From contig NC_088301.1 in NCBI RefSeq assembly GCF_032854445.1, positions 49,337,187 through 49,401,186 on the forward strand: a DNA stretch of 64,000 nt, read 5' to 3'. Each line of letters begins with the position of its first letter. The first letter of the stretch is position 1. This document shows, piece after piece, positions 1 to 13,900 of this stretch. The notes under the pieces were generated by a model that was not told where the DNA came from, made no database searches, and worked only from the letters and a program-made list of their open reading frames with translations. The position numbers were made by a program, and so were the translations under genes. This stretch comes from Liolophura sinensis. Its lineage: Eukaryota; Mollusca; Polyplacophora; Chitonida; Chitonidae.

Positions 1-19
1 GGCAACGTCTCGGAGTATC

Positions 20-244
20 GTGGATCGATCAGATAAAGATTTTGATGTGCGTACAGTGGACAAGGGGTTGAAAAACATCTGGAGGTGGGATTGGCTTGAA
101 CGGAAGGTCGAAGGGGAATACGTGGGAAAATTCATGAGGAAGATAACATCCGCCGGTTTGGCTTTCTGTGAGTTGTGCCACAAAGATGTGCATTATGGGG
201 GTTGCGGATGGAAGGCGCTAGCACAGTTGTATTCTGTGCCATAA
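20..244 (+). mobile_element. Fragment of a transposon-associated zinc-finger protein
   Basis: This 74-codon open frame contains a W-x-W-D-W-L-E block followed by an F-C-x-x-C-x-K-x-x-x-Y-G-G-x-G-W-K-A-L block. I recognise this arrangement from repetitive proteins of marine invertebrate genomes that carry a BED/hAT-like zinc finger ahead of a transposase or an unknown domain. The two cysteines and the G-x-K-A-L stretch are present. The expected downstream histidine pair is not seen before the stop, so the finger looks truncated or decayed. The copy may continue left of the window. A GC-rich noncoding stretch around 520-560 could belong to the same element, but this is a guess. It is not a convincing host gene. 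Confidence 0.45.
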
Positions 245-2600
245 CATGCCAATCTAAACATTTGACTGAAAATGACCTGTACACTGCTAACAATGTCTGA
301 ACCAGAAAAAATCTGTTACATGTATTAAATTTTGGCTTTGGTACAAAAATGCATTATTCTCTCTGTCCAGAAGATTAGAGTTCTGTGGGGACAAAGCAGA
401 TGGGAAAATCTGTAAATCAGAAAACAATGTTGGTTTTCTTCATATTTTACAGGATTCTAGTTTGATTTTAATAGCCAAAAACGTCCCAGAATCCATTTTC
501 AGCCACGCAGATTTTTCTACCTTCCGCGGCCTAGGCGGCCCCTGGACCCCGGCCTTTTTGGGCTATGATAGTAAATTTCAGCTATTTTCTTGATTCACCA
601 CAATCATGTCTGATATACGCAGATGACGATGTGTCACTACTCACATTTGTCCATTTTCGGGGTTGTCATGAAAACCAGATAGCCATTTTCCTCATATGAA
701 CTACATAAATAGAAATGATTTTGTGTTCAGGCTACAACTTCAACTGTTTTCCACGATGAAGATTCCGCTCAGGGGTTATACTCACCACAGTGCTGCTGGC
801 ATTCTTTCATACATTTCAAACAAATGCATATGTTGGGAAATGTGTTGTGTTCACCTGAACTCTTGCTTACAATGCTAACATTAACTTCAGTTTAAAAGTA
901 AAGTACAATGTACATGTGTGGGTGCTTGGCATGAGTGTCAGTGCTATTGTGTTTCCAAAACCAGAGATGCAAGCAAGCTGAATGCCATTATGGTGAGACT
1001 TATTAGCTCCATATATGCATACAAATGCTTCAAGAACATGTAGTCATCATATTACTATCTGTCTGGCATCGGCATAGAAAGCAGCTGCCAGGCAGGTGCT
1101 CTTATTATTATGTTATCGAGTTTTGTCTGTTATGTAGAACATTTTGGTATTGGAAAGCCAAATGGATTTGTACAATGTAGTTCTTGCAGTTTGGCTAATA
1201 TTACAGCACAATCAGCACTACAAGTCTGCAACACAAACAGAAATTTTTTGGTGAGGGCTGCAACTGGATGCCTAGTTGCATGCAAGGTAGTACTTATAGT
1301 TAAAAATATATTTGCAAGTGCTATGCTATTTAGAATTGTAAGCCACAACTTGGACGATAGGAGTGGTCTAAGTAAAACATTTCATGCAAGTAAATGTATT
1401 TATAAATAGAATAACCTCTATTGAAAGAAATGGCTGTACATTAAATACAGTTCAACTGCATGGCTTATTCATAAAGTGGCCTCAAGCCTCAAATATTAGG
1501 CTTTAGTGAAGAATGTGTAGGTTGGAAGAGAACCAGAGTAATTACGTACACATGTACATGTGTGTTAATTACTGTGAAGTTAAATGTTTAACAATATTAT
1601 GTAAAAAAGCTCACTACTTTTTGAAGGGTTATCACATTTAACCTTATGAGAACACTACATGTAATTTGGCTTATCAGCAAGACTGGTGTATAGTTTTGAT
1701 TGAGCCAGCTTTAAAAAAATCCCTATTTAGTTGGGTGGACCAGAAGACATATTTTGAAATGCCATACCTTATCCATTTTGAAGTTACTATGTGTACATTA
1801 TCCATGTACATGTATCTCTTTGTTATAGGACTACATGTACATGTTCTGCATGTGTGCTGTTCTCTTATGGCAGGGAGAGCATTTGTGGAATGAAAACCGT
1901 GTTGATTATCTGAAGTAATGTAAGACAGTTACATCATGCCTACACTTATTTTATTTCCTTTATTGTACTCATACATGTACATGTTCATATGCTTCCCTAA
2001 ATGTATGCATGCACAGTATCACTGATGCAAATAGAATTGGCAGTCACCCAAATTACCAGGATGAAAGCTGTCTACAACACCCTGTATTTTAAGGTGTCTG
2101 TCAGCCAATGTCATAGATCTCTGCGCATGATGTAGTTTAGCAATACTACTCTGTTGCCAGTGGGCCATATCTCCTCCATTCCTGTAATTTGAGCATAATC
2201 AAAGTTAATATATGCTTTTTGATCATGCTGATACATTAACCTGTACCAGATTCAAGGGTTGAAATTTACACATCCATAGTATATACATAATTGATAGATC
2301 TTTTCAGTATCATTCTGTTGACTGTCACATGGAGTGTCAATGTAAACCACTGAAATCTTATAACATTTGTGAAATAAATTATGAATTAATTAAAGACCAG
2401 AATTGCCCTCATAGTACTTGACATTAGAAGTACCAGTTGGCAATGTAATACTAGTATATGGTGTTACAAAATCATGCATGTACATGTAAGCTTTATTGTA
2501 AAGGGCATATATTGAAATAATAAGTACATGTACCTATGTTCATTATTGTAGTGATAGTGAAGCATTCTTGCATGTACATGTATCTGTCACTTGAGATGAC
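245..2600. other. Non-coding, rich in ACATGTAC strings
   Basis: No exon of a known family was recognised on either strand. The sequence is AT-rich and contains many copies of the palindromic string ACATGTAC or its overlaps, for example near 1551, 1804, 1833, 1973, 2479 and 2571. It could be an upstream CADPS intron or intergenic DNA. The preceding CADPS exon is not visible, so the two cannot be told apart. Confidence 0.5.
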
Positions 2601-2609
2601 TTGAGATGC

Positions 2610-3352
2610 TGTAAAAACAATGCCTTAAGCATAAAAGTTCAAGATTGTTCATTAACAAAATTGCTTGGCATTTTCATAAACTCTTACATTTCATTTCATA
2701 TGCCGAAAAAATCAACTTCTTGGAAATTTGAGGCAGAAGAAGGTTTATTTGGATTTGAAGACAGAAAAACTTTTTTTCATAGGTATATTTTGCCACATTT
2801 TTGATTACTGTAGTTCAGTATGGAGAACTTGTACACAGTTACTTATTGACAGATTAGGGGCCTCTGTGGCTAAGTTGGTCAGCATGCTAGTGCAGCATAA
2901 TGACCCAGGAGCCTCTCACCAGCCAGTTCAAGTTCAGCTCAGGCTGGCTTTCTCTCCGGCCATACATGGGAAGGTCTGGCAGTAATAAGCGGATGGTCAT
3001 GGGTTTTCACTGGGCTTTGACAGGTTTCCTCACCCCATAATGCTGGTTGCCGTCGTATAAGTGAAATATTCTTGAGTACAGTGTAAAACACCAATCAGAT
3101 AAATAAATAAATATTGACACACTATTTAAGCTTCAAAAGAGAGCAGCTAAAATTATTTTACACTGTAAACTACATACTTTCAACTACAAACTGCAGCTGT
3201 TTTCATGTTTTAAAAAATTGGAATTGTATTTACTGTTTAATGTACATTGTGTAATGTTCATGTATTGCTATAGAGGGCCTCTGGGAAGAGCAAATGATTC
3301 ATTTTAACAGAGCTACTTTCTTTAAGTAAAGGTTTCATTCATTCATTCATTT
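2610..3352 (+). mobile_element. Non-LTR retrotransposon 3' remnant, interrupted by a SINE
   Basis: Two frames before the SINE and one after it encode the C-terminal part of a reverse transcriptase of the CR1/Jockey-like kind. Visible pieces are K-L-L-G-I-F-I-N near 2660, L-P-H-F followed by D-Y-C-S-S-V-W near 2790-2825, and after the SINE L-F-K-L-Q-K-R-A-A-K-I-I near 3123-3160. These correspond to the usual LLGV, PHFDYC-x-x-W and LQ-x-RAA-x-II landmarks. At least one frameshift separates the first two pieces, so the copy is dead. The 3' end is marked by an (ATTC)n tail at 3335-3352, typical of this retrotransposon group. The exact clade cannot be fixed by eye. Confidence 0.75.
2857..3111 (+). 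mobile_element. tRNA-derived SINE, nearly full length
   Basis: The head carries RNA polymerase III promoter boxes: a box A match (TGGCTAAGTTGG, 2867-2878) and a box B-like match (AGTTCAAGTTC, 2925-2935). The body continues with a conserved central block (CCGGCCATACATGGGAAGG and following) and the 3' block ATATTCTTGAGTACAGTGTA, ending in an AATA-repeat tail. The direct repeat TATTGACA flanks it at 2844-2851 and 3112-3119. Shared body sequence with the copies near 52.7 kb and 55.1 kb identifies it as a repeat. The body resembles the broadly distributed 'Meta'-domain (MESC-like) SINEs of molluscs, but that name is from memory. It sits inside a LINE remnant. Confidence 0.85.
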
Positions 3353-4416
3353 ACTCACTAAAAGAAAGTTTATCAGACAGGGAGGCTCACGGGGCAGTCA
3401 CACTCTCTGTTCTCTTCTCATTGAACCATCCCATTGGCTTCATTCGGGCCTGTGACCATGGATCATTTTAGCTCAGTTACTCAGTGTGTGTGTGTAAATG
3501 TATGTGTGGCCATGGTCAGTGAGAGTGGCTGACTGTTAAATGCATTGTGGTTCACATGCAGAGCTTCTGCATCTCGTCCTAGATCCACTTTGCACCAGTC
3601 CAGGCCCCCTGGGACCCTGCTACTACCTCACAGCAGGACCGTTACTATGGCCGCATTGATCAGTATTGAACTGCCTCGGAGCCAATAAGCACTGAAGCTA
3701 ATGTGGGCTTACTGCCAACTGCATACTGTACCTTCCTTAAGTCATTCAATACATATGCAATTGCTAGATGTGTTAAATACATGTAATTCTTAACCTGATA
3801 AGGGCAGTTTAACATTGGTTAGTACTTGTTATTGTATACATGTATTAGTGTATATCAGTAAATAATGTACGCTTACACAGCATGAATTAATATCAACATC
3901 TGCTTAAATGTAATTTTTATGAATTGGCCTGTACATGTATCTCATGTGTAGGCAAAGGTTCATTAGTACTACATCCAATGATAAAGGAAAAGGATTGTAT
4001 TGTTTACACCACTCTTAAATTTGTTTAAATGTGTTTAGCTATTAGTTGTAGCAATTGGTTTTGTTTGGTATTCAATACCCATGCAGTTACCCTGGATTTC
4101 CTGAGTTTGCAGACAAAGGAAATGAACCAATTAGTCATTTGGCCTGGGTGGATATTGAGTATAATGAAAGCCTGTTACACAATTTACTGGGTTGGGAAGA
4201 AAGTACAGTCCAGCTGGTGAATGAAATTATGTTCTGAAACTTTCATTGAAAATCAAGTTATGTGTCTGATACATTCACTATAAATGCCTTAACTTTTAGT
4301 CACCACCTCAGTCACATTTGTACGGTATTGTGCTAGGAGAAAATAAAACAGTCTAAAGGAAGACAATACCTGGCTAAAACATATTTCAACCAAATGCAGA
4401 ACTCTCAAGCCTTCTG
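3353..4416. other. Non-coding, no gene seen
   Basis: No exon was recognised. The part from about 3370 to 3720 is noticeably richer in G and C than its surroundings and may be another old repeat, but no coding or structural landmark identifies it. The rest is AT-rich with scattered ACATGTA strings. Confidence 0.4.
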
Positions 4417-6455
4417 AGGGTGCGTCCCCATACATGTATATCCATTCTGTTCATTCATGAAAAATAAACCCAAAAAACGAATCAGATCTACGCTAATCGT
4501 TTTTCCATCATTTAAATGCTAATTTGAAACAGCTTGGTGAGAAAGGTGAAGGAAAAATGAGTAAAAATGATGTATTCTGAAACATTTTGCGCATGAATAC
4601 AGTAACAGACTGACCTACCAGCTGATGCACTCACAACAGGATATTAATCCCTAAGACGGCGGGCAAGATAGCAGTCCGCGGGAGCTCCCACTACCACATG
4701 TTCATTCGTTGCAACAACAACAACATGTTAACTGGCAAGAACAGATTAAGTTACGTATTTTGTCTGCATACCCTTTTTACAGGATCAAATACAATAGTAT
4801 GCTACATGAAATGCTCAAACTGATTGACGGACGTCTCTGTTTTTTTCTGTATCCGCACGTTTGTTTCAGATTCATAGAGAAGAGTGTAGCACTTGTGGTG
4901 ATCGTCCTGGCCAGGTATAGGCCTGAACATCTATCGAGGTGTGCTGGCCGTCAATGAACAATGCTTTTCACAGTGTGTAAGAAAAGTAATCCTCTGGTGT
5001 GAATTTTCTTGCAATGTTTTGTGTTCCCCTCGGGTTATTTTTAATAATTGTTTCCATCTCTATAATAAGGTATATTCTCAAATATCCGAATTATGACTTG
5101 ATGATGCATATATACAGTTGTTAGGTCATCCCATGGTGTGTGGTAAACTTCAACATGCTGACCTGACAAACCACACGAAGCTTTTCATCCTATAAACTCA
5201 CTATGTGACTAGCACACACATATGGCTTGGCTTAACAGGGAAGGAGGCGACGGGGGGAGGAGGGGAGTGAGGTGGGGCATCAACGGACGCTAGGCCTACG
5301 ACACTTACAAATCTGTGATGAAAACCTTACACATTTTCAGTCCATGCACCAAGAGAAAGTTGTCCAAAAAAACTGCACGTAAATTTCGGTGTTAGAATTT
5401 GTGACGGTATTTTATTGTAACCTGTGTACAATTTGATTGGTGCTTTATGCCATATTCAAGAATATTTCACTTTTACGACGGCGACCAGCATTATGGTAGA
5501 AGCAAACTGACCGAGCCCTGGCGACTTTTTGTTCTACGATATTGGTCAGATGTTTTCATTTTTGTTTCAAGGTTAAGAGCTGCAAACATCGGAGTGAACA
5601 TAATTGTGTGTTTATTAATTGTTTACAAAGGTATATCGAGAACAAAATAAATAAATATAACAAATAAATTTGTTCAACAAGCTAGCAGTTTATATTTACA
5701 TTCGATTTGGAAAGTGAAATTTGACGAGGTAAAACATGCAATGTACAAGCTGTGTGCAAACCTAAATACAGCAGTAGCAATTAGATTCAGATTCAGGGTT
5801 AGCCTACTTGTAGACCTAATTTTATTTGTCGGCAATGAACATAAATTGAAATGCGCTCCTTACTTTGGCACGTTTTTTTTTTGTACGCTATATACCTAAA
5901 TACTTGCATTATCAGATTCTCTGGTAGTGTGTCGTTTAAAAAGATTTTGCATGCCAAACACTTTGATCCAATCCAGTGAAATGAACAAGTTTGAACAATA
6001 TGCCGACCGGGCAGGTACGTTTGATTGTTGAACACCTGTCTGTACATATCTTATATGTCTGTGTAGCGACCATATTTATCAAGATAACACAACACCCAGT
6101 CTTATTTAATCTTCGTTCTGTTTCTCAGAAAGCTGCCAGTGTACATGTTGGCCTACATGCAGCTGTTATCGTTGTTGCTGTAATCTGTGTGGATCCAGGC
6201 TAATGCACCTTTTGATCCGAACCCCTGACTCTCCTCAACACTCACCCTAGTTATAAGTTCTCTCCTGCTGCGCCATTTGTAAGTGTTGTATTAGGTGTCA
6301 CAGACTACTTTTGAAGAAGTCCCGAATGAGCCATTTCAAATTGGTTTGTTTTTCTTGAGGATAAAACGAATGAAGCTTACACCATTCGTTTTTGTAGTTG
6401 GGCTTTTCATTTGCGAAAAGTGAAGAAAAATGCAGGATATATGGGGACGCTCCCT
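4417..6455. mobile_element. Candidate 2 kb non-autonomous DNA transposon with terminal inverted repeats
   Basis: The left end reads AGGGTGCGTCCCCATA and the right end, on the opposite strand, AGGGAGCGTCCCCATA. Both then continue with TATATCC/TATCC. Similarity goes on for roughly 70-95 bases inward, with ATGAAAA, a CCCAA block and AAACGAAT in the same order at both ends. The interior (about 4.5-6.36 kb) has no recognisable transposase, so the element would be non-autonomous. The target duplication is not clear: the flanks offer at best a TGA/TAA-like three-base match. The superfamily is therefore left open. A purine-rich tract lies at about 5240-5275. Confidence 0.6.
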
Positions 6456-7363
6456 AAAAAGTGTCATACTTTATTATTTTAATGAGATTTCACCGAATAA
6501 CATGACGAAGAAAATCTTAATACTCCACAAACGGATGAGGTGAAACTAGATAGACATCTTGATAATTTTATCCAATCAAACACGTTGCTATCAGATTGTG
6601 CAGCCTAAGCTGTGGCTTTACCCATTCACTCTATGAAGTGACAAGATAACTACTGCACATTACATCATTTTGAGGTTGTTTACAACGATTTAGTTACGTA
6701 TAGCCGAGGGGCCATTTGATACATTGTTGTGGGACTGGTCTGTATCATTTAAGGACCACCACCAATGTAAAATTTGTTGATTTCCAAGCGGTGTAATACT
6801 GAACAACGGTGTCACAAATTACGTCAGACAATAGCATACCTTCTTGACCCAGACTGCATTCATCTCCCTAGTAGACCCAAACCTACTTAGACACTGTTCA
6901 AATTATACAGATATATTTTTTTTCGTTCATTTTACCATTTAGTCAGCAGTTTCTAAATAAATATCGGTCAGTGAAAAATTAAACTGGGTATGTCGAAGGT
7001 TGATGAGAATGAGAAGACGGCATCTCACCTCACAATGCTTAAATTTAATTAAAACTTATGATACAATTTTTTTCTCTAAGTTTATGAGATATAACTTTTC
7101 TCTTTCTTGCATACAAGGAATGATTTTCTGTTTTCTTATATAAAATCTGATGGCTGCAATAACTAGACTGCCTTGACTTTCTATCCTTATGTCAGGAGGC
7201 TAATCGGGTACATCAGTATGAAGGCTTTTATACTTTAGATCCATCTACATGATCAAAATGATCTGTCATTTTGATCCATCCAATCATTTTGATCCATGCA
7301 ATCAGATAAATCTGTTTTGTTCATGCATAGTTTCATGTCTGCATTTTCTGTTGTCTGTAACAG

Positions 7364-7976
7364 TTGGATAATGCTGATGAGCAAGCAGCACAAGTCAGAA
7401 GGGAATTAGATGGACGGCTACAAATGGTGGAGATTATGCACAGGGTAAGAAAAACTACATCGAATTTGGCATGGAATTTGTGTCATCCATTCTGATTTAT
7501 TGTCTGCAACATGACATGTATACATGTGTGTATATGTAATTGTCTACTGCTTATATTATGAGCTTTCCTAAGGTGAAATAATGCGAAAAATATATTTATC
7601 CTTTAATAGTTAGTTGCAAAAAATCATAAAGAATTTGTGGGAATTGAACATGTACAGGAAGTATATTTTGTTCTGTCGTCTCTTAAACAAGGTCCGTATA
7701 TAAAATGGGTATATCCATGTATGACTAGTCGGTCAGTCCCTCCCCCCCACCCCCCAAAAGAAATCAAGCCTATAACTGTTATCGTTTTGCATATATGATA
7801 TACTTTTGTCAGACGAGAAAACATCCAAAATTTGTGGTGAAGGAGATGGAGAGCATGTTTCTTGATGAACTTCAGTCAGCAATTAACCTTTTGATGGCTA
7901 ACCTAGAGAGTTTACCGGTATCCAAAGGCAGTACAGACTCTAAATACTCACTACAGAAGCTGAAGCGCTACAACAG
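7364..7976 (+). CDS. CADPS: CADPS exons before the C2 domain
   Basis: These two exons (7364-7444 and 7813-7976) encode [18 protein letters not shown] and, after the intron, [11 protein letters not shown] and [16 protein letters not shown]. They match the conserved segment just ahead of the C2 domain in all CAPS proteins. The first has the acceptor CTGTAACAG and donor GTAAGA. The second ends in phase 2 (AG) and joins the exon at 15480 as an arginine codon. The preceding family exon, which should end with a NACQ-like sequence, was not found upstream in the window. Confidence 0.92.
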
Positions 7977-10900
7977 GTGAGTTGACTTAAAACACACCAT
8001 GTGCATGTCTGGGGATGTTGAAGTACATTTACTATGGATTGTTTTTAAACTCAGTTGCGGTACGCTCATATCATCAGCAAGAATACCTCACCATGCTTCA
8101 GTTCATTACTCCCGCTGAAAAACATGGGCTATTCTGTATTATAGGCCTATCTGGGGAATTCCCTTCGACATGAAATTTACAATCTGCATCAACCATTGAA
8201 AGGCGACTTCACACAACGGTTGTACTAAGAACGTTTACCTTGACAGTGATAGAATTTTCCTTACCAAGTTCGCCATCACCCTGTAGTATCTTGAAATCAA
8301 TTGATAGTTATGCATTTACATTTTGACATGACTGACTAGCAAGAATATTATAACAAGGGTATATCCTTACAACATTTGTCCAGCTCAGATGTGGAGTCAT
8401 GTTGTTATAGATCTTTGAATTGTATCTCATGACATAAGCCATCCAATAATATTTTGTGTATGGATTTTCCTTGTCATCAAAGTTGTTTGGCCATTTCTTT
8501 GGATCTCTGATAACTGGATCACCAATCTGTTTTAACGGAGAATGAGCCTATGTTTATCAGCGAGAGTAACAAACTGAATCATTGTGGGGTATCCTCATAT
8601 ATATTATGAGCGTACAGGTATGAAAGTACAAATACATTATCTGTGACGTCTAACACTGAGAGATGAATCTTACCTGAAAGCACTTAGACAAAAAGTATTG
8701 AGTTAGACTATTTTTGCTGAGTTCGTAAGTCTTTGTAGAACAATATTTTTGGCTAGGCACAGGTAATATTATACCCAGAAACAGTGGAGACAATGTTAAG
8801 GTCAATGTTACGAATGCTGTCTCAGAAAGTATGTTATTGTGGTAAGTATTATGCTTAAGTTTTTCATGCATGTAAAGCGCAATAACATGATAGGGATTTT
8901 CTGTTGTTGATGCTCTTGAATTAAGTCAAATTACAAGATCAGTGTTAGGGTAAATGTTGGGGGTGTTATCTCAAAAAGTATTGTAAAAAGCATGTATTGT
9001 GCTCAGGTTTTCCATACATGTAAAGGACAGTAACACAAGGAGGATGTTCAATCATTGATTCTCTTTGTTGAATTAATTACCATAAATTACAAAATTCATG
9101 ACCTTCCATGGCTTTTGTGTGTATTAGAATCCATGTTACGGTAAATGTTTAATTTCTTTATGTATTGAATTAAAGTTTTGCAGTTCATGTGTCTTAAATG
9201 TGAAAATACTCTTCATAGGTTTTAGATTAGTTTACTGCATGACAAATCATGAACCTCTCATCTTCTGCTCTGTCAAAGGACACCCAGTTTTAGGATATGA
9301 GTGGACATTTGTCATTAATGCGGTCATTGTTAGCTAACTAATATTCTGTGTATTCCAAAATCCTTTGCCGAAAGAGTAAATATTTGCATTGAACCAAATA
9401 TCCATTTACTTGGTATAGCAGACATTGCCAGGTACACCTGGAGAGGAGGGCAGCATAAGCTGGTCAAAATAAGGGTTTCATTTATATATTTATAACTAGA
9501 AGTAAAACGTCAACAGCTGAACACGAAATAGAAGAAGCTGAACTGTTTGTCAGACATTTATTGTGAAACATCTCTACATACGTCAGGGAGGGTCTCTGAA
9601 AGCTATTCCTTCGAGGTGTTCAGTGCTTGGAACTGTACATGTGTCTACTGCAGCAAAAACAACCTGTTGACCTTCCACTAATAGATGGTACTTCTTTTGG
9701 TCATCAATGGATAGGTAGATTGGAGACTTCAAGAAAGTAGTTGTGGATGAGGTTGTGTCAATCTTTGTACAGCCTTTTGTTCATTTAAGGCTATATTTCA
9801 GTCAATATGAATGTCCATATCTACATGTCAGAGATTGCCTGTAATTTGCTAAAGGTCCTAAGGTTTACCTCCTGCACTCCAGTTTCCTCTACCCATAAAA
9901 CTGACATCATTATAAAAGTGGAAAATTCTAGAGTAAGACATTTATCAACAGTCAAATTATAAATATAATAAACTGAAATGGTTTGATGGATGTACATGTA
10001 TATTGTTTCATGTTCATCTTGACTGTATAACTAAACAGGATGAAATGGGTGTTCACTCCACTACACCAGTCATAATGTGTGGTTGGTACGTCATTGTTTA
10101 TATACGTCATATATATATTTTACGGTTTTTCAGCCCTGTTCTTTCCACATAGTGAATCATGTTTTTGTCATCTAAAATCTTTTAGTGATCATTGGACTGG
10201 AATTTATATACAGAAGGAGACGCAATTAGAGGTGTTGTGTTGTCCAGTGCCAGTATTTTGAATAGCAACTAATGTAGCTTACACCTGGCGTGTAAGTGTA
10301 CGGGATGCTTGTTTGTCTAAATCAAGCCATTCAATCGATTACATGCCAATTCTAAAGGTTCACTTAAGGCTTCTGTCCTAATACTGTATGATTGTGTGGG
10401 TGGAATGGTTGGTTACAACATTTTTAGAATTTTAGAAGCCACAAGGAATGAAATGTCCTTTCATGTATCTTGTTGATCATGTGCATACATCACAGTGTTT
10501 TAACTGCTTGTACATGGTTATGTTTAGGAGCAATAAGCTGATGTGCATGACAGCTGCCCTTGGCACAGGCAGACAAAATCCCAGAACGCCTACACAAACA
10601 GATCAGCACTTATGTGCATGTACCTACAATAACGTGGATGGAGCTGAAAATAGCCTGCAATATACAAAGCTATCAATAAGTAAACAAACTCCAGCAAATG
10701 CCCACATGATCATCAAAGAAAAAAGGATCACTTTTCAAACAAAAGAAAAATTAGTTTTTGACTAGTAGTTGAATTTAATATTTAATGAATTTTATGTATT
10801 GGAAAGATTTTGTGGAATTCTTTGTTAATGTATCTTCTGGGTTTACATGTATACTGTTCACAGCAAACAGAAATTGTTGACATTACATGTGTTTGTTAGG

Positions 10901-13900
10901 ATATTGCAAATCAACTTGGATGTATTTGTAGAAAATGGAATGTCTAAAATCAATACTTACCTGAAGAGAGATATTTTATGCATTGTACCAAGCAGTATTT
11001 TTCATTTTTGATATGTAGGATTTGGCATCGGTAGACCTGTAGAACATGCTTTCTTGTTATCCATGTGTGTATTAAAATGTCTTTAAGTCACTTCAGCCAT
11101 CCCGTATGCATGCAAGCCATGATAATGATTTTTGCATTGCGTTTGGTCTTCGCATTGTATGACATAAGATGCATGCGATGATATTTTAAACTTGTTTAAA
11201 CTTGCTTTTACATTAAGAGTAACTGGATTAAGAGTTCAAGATGCTCAAAAAGTGTACTTTGTTCTGAGTTCTTGAATTTTGATTATGATATCATTTCTTG
11301 TCAATGACCGAATCATTACAGCTAACCACTTTTTCCTCTACAGTATTTAATTTTGATAGCTTAAACTGTACATCAAACACACAAGCAGTGATATGGAAAT
11401 ATGAAAATGACAGACATGTCATTTGACGATTAAAAATAAACAGGAAAGTGTTCTGAATACAGTATGAACATTTAGCTGTTGTATTGTAATAATTGATATT
11501 ATTCAGTTCTCATTGCCTTGTCGATCAATTTGGTTTAATGACTTCTCATTAAATTGGCACATGTATTCTCTTATATTCATAGACCATTCATTGAGCAGCT
11601 AAAATTAAACTGATTGTGCACAGTGAATTTGATGAAGTAAATATTCTTGCACATTAATTTAAAGAGGATGTCCAGTCAGTGAGTAGCAATCATACAGTAT
11701 TTACTTGTTGATTTAACCTACAGGTTGTTGATTTACCTTATGTGCACAGGCTGTCATACTCTCCTAGTTCATTCTGAGAACCAGAATAAAACATATTGCA
11801 AATTCATGTTATTTTGCTGTCGTGCAGTTGAGCCCGAAGTAGTAAATATAAAGGTTAGATGCATGATTGCTGCAAATAATTTTCAAGAAGTTTCTATCCA
11901 AAATGGTCTTGTTACAGTTATCCAGCTGGCATTGATATGTTTATTTAGAATAATAATTGACCAAGACGCCTCCTGTCGCACTCTAGTCAATAATAAATTT
12001 GCATGATGCCAGCTAATCTGTCTTACAGTTAAGCTTTATATAGGAGTTATGATCAATGGCAGAATTCATGTGGGAGGTTGTGTGTAGGTTTGCACTATGG
12101 TTCTATGAGAAGAGCATGAATCTGGAGCAGTCACCAGTTCAGAGTAGTATGCAGGACCTGGAGATCAATACGAAGCCGTCAGTGAAATACAAGTGGTTGT
12201 GCTGTCCCCCTTGGGTGAAGATATAAAGCTAAAATATTCTGCTGATACCCAGGAAGCTGTTGAAGCCACACTGATTAGAATACTCAGAATGTTCATGTAC
12301 ATGGCTTAGGACAAGATAAGCTTAACTGGTATTCCAATATAGGTTTTTGGTTCTGTGCATATACATGTTACACTTCTAGATGATATTTACTGGGCAGTTT
12401 TCAAGAAACACACGTAATTTGTCTTTATCCCATGTATGAAAACAGAATGATTTTATTGGAATCTAAAATTTCTGGTAAGGTGAGGATAATTTGGTAGTGA
12501 ATTTTGATCCTGGATAAATGGCATAATTTAAGTTGCTTTTTTTTTTTTCAGTAGCCCGGCTTGATATTGAAAGTATTATTAAAATAAGCTAACTGTATAC
12601 ATGTATACCAGCATTATATTATATGCAGGTGAAAGGAAGCAGGACGTTACTCAGTTGCACTCATCTTCACTCATTAGCACTGATATATGACACATAAGGT
12701 GCAGGTGCATCAGAGCTTGGAGAAGGAGTTTTAAGATTCCTCCTCTAATTGTTTGCTTGGGTTTGATGACAACAAGATTATACAAGAGGAAAGTTTGTCA
12801 GTATTTTGCCACAAAGCTGTGTGTTTACCTAAACCACTCCAATTTCCTCAACCCATAAAACTCACTAACATCATACATGTACATGTATAAGTAAAAAAAA
12901 ATTCTTGACTTTGGCACTACAACAATAATTAAATTAATCAATCAAATGTAAATGCATGATTTGTGTATTGTTACAGGAGAATAGATGTGTTTGTGTGTGA
13001 ACATTGTTGCTGTGTGTGAATGTACTTGTGTGAAATACATGTACATGTAATTCTGTAGAAAGGTATTTCTTTCAAACATGTGAAGTCTTTGTTTAATGTT
13101 TGGCAGCTGTACTCAGTTAATCAGCTTTCTGTCTCTTGGCAGACATCCCATTGCATTAGACTGAGAAGATTTGCAAACATATGGATTGCGAGGAATATGA
13201 CCAGAGGAAAGGTCTAAAGCAAACTTCTTTGTTAATGTTAACCAAAACTCTATGAATGGAAGTTATTTGGAGATGTGGAAATGGTTTAGTTCCTTGTACA
13301 TGTAAGGCTGGTTTTAAAGTTAATATGGTCATATAACTCTTATGTACATGTTTACTGTATGTACACTTTATCTAAATAGGTCGTCAAGAAAGTATTTTCA
13401 TCTGTCATTTCGCTTTTTCTTACTTGATTAAGTTCCTTACAGAATGCTCTATGGCAATGCAGTAACTGTACATTCAACGTCCTGTTTATTAATTTATATG
13501 TGCCATGTTTACCCCAAAAAGTATAGTGTAGGTGCCTATATGGCTTCTGCTTAATGTCTCTGTTTTAAACTAAGACTAGGGATCTTTATTCAATAGACAG
13601 AATGTAAAGTGTGCCAAAGAAGTTCAGACTGGATGTTACTTTTTGTTGACTCTACCTATGGCAAGTGGTAGAGTGTGCGTGTGACTACAGTAGAATCCAG
13701 CAATCAGTCTGCCCCTGCGTCTGATTATTGGTTTAGTGAACCACAAGTCTATTGATTTCCAAACTCTTTGCCACCAGCTTCATCATGAGGACATTACTTT
13801 TTATGATCTACCGCCTGCTGGCTGGGCTTTGTTATGAAGTGAGCTTTGTGTGTGTGTTTACATGATTCTCATTTTTAACAGAGCTCTTAGAGCAAAGGAT

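Noticed and set aside
2728-2985. 85-codon open frame on the + strand
   Set aside because: It is a chimera of LINE coding remnant and SINE sequence created by the nested insertion.
4055-4237. 60-codon open frame considered as an upstream CADPS exon
   Set aside because: It does not match the expected family segment before LDN-DEQ and lacks suitable splice borders.
10448-10765. 105-codon open frame on the + strand
   Set aside because: It lies in the 7.5 kb CADPS intron, has no recognisable domain and its codon content looks random.
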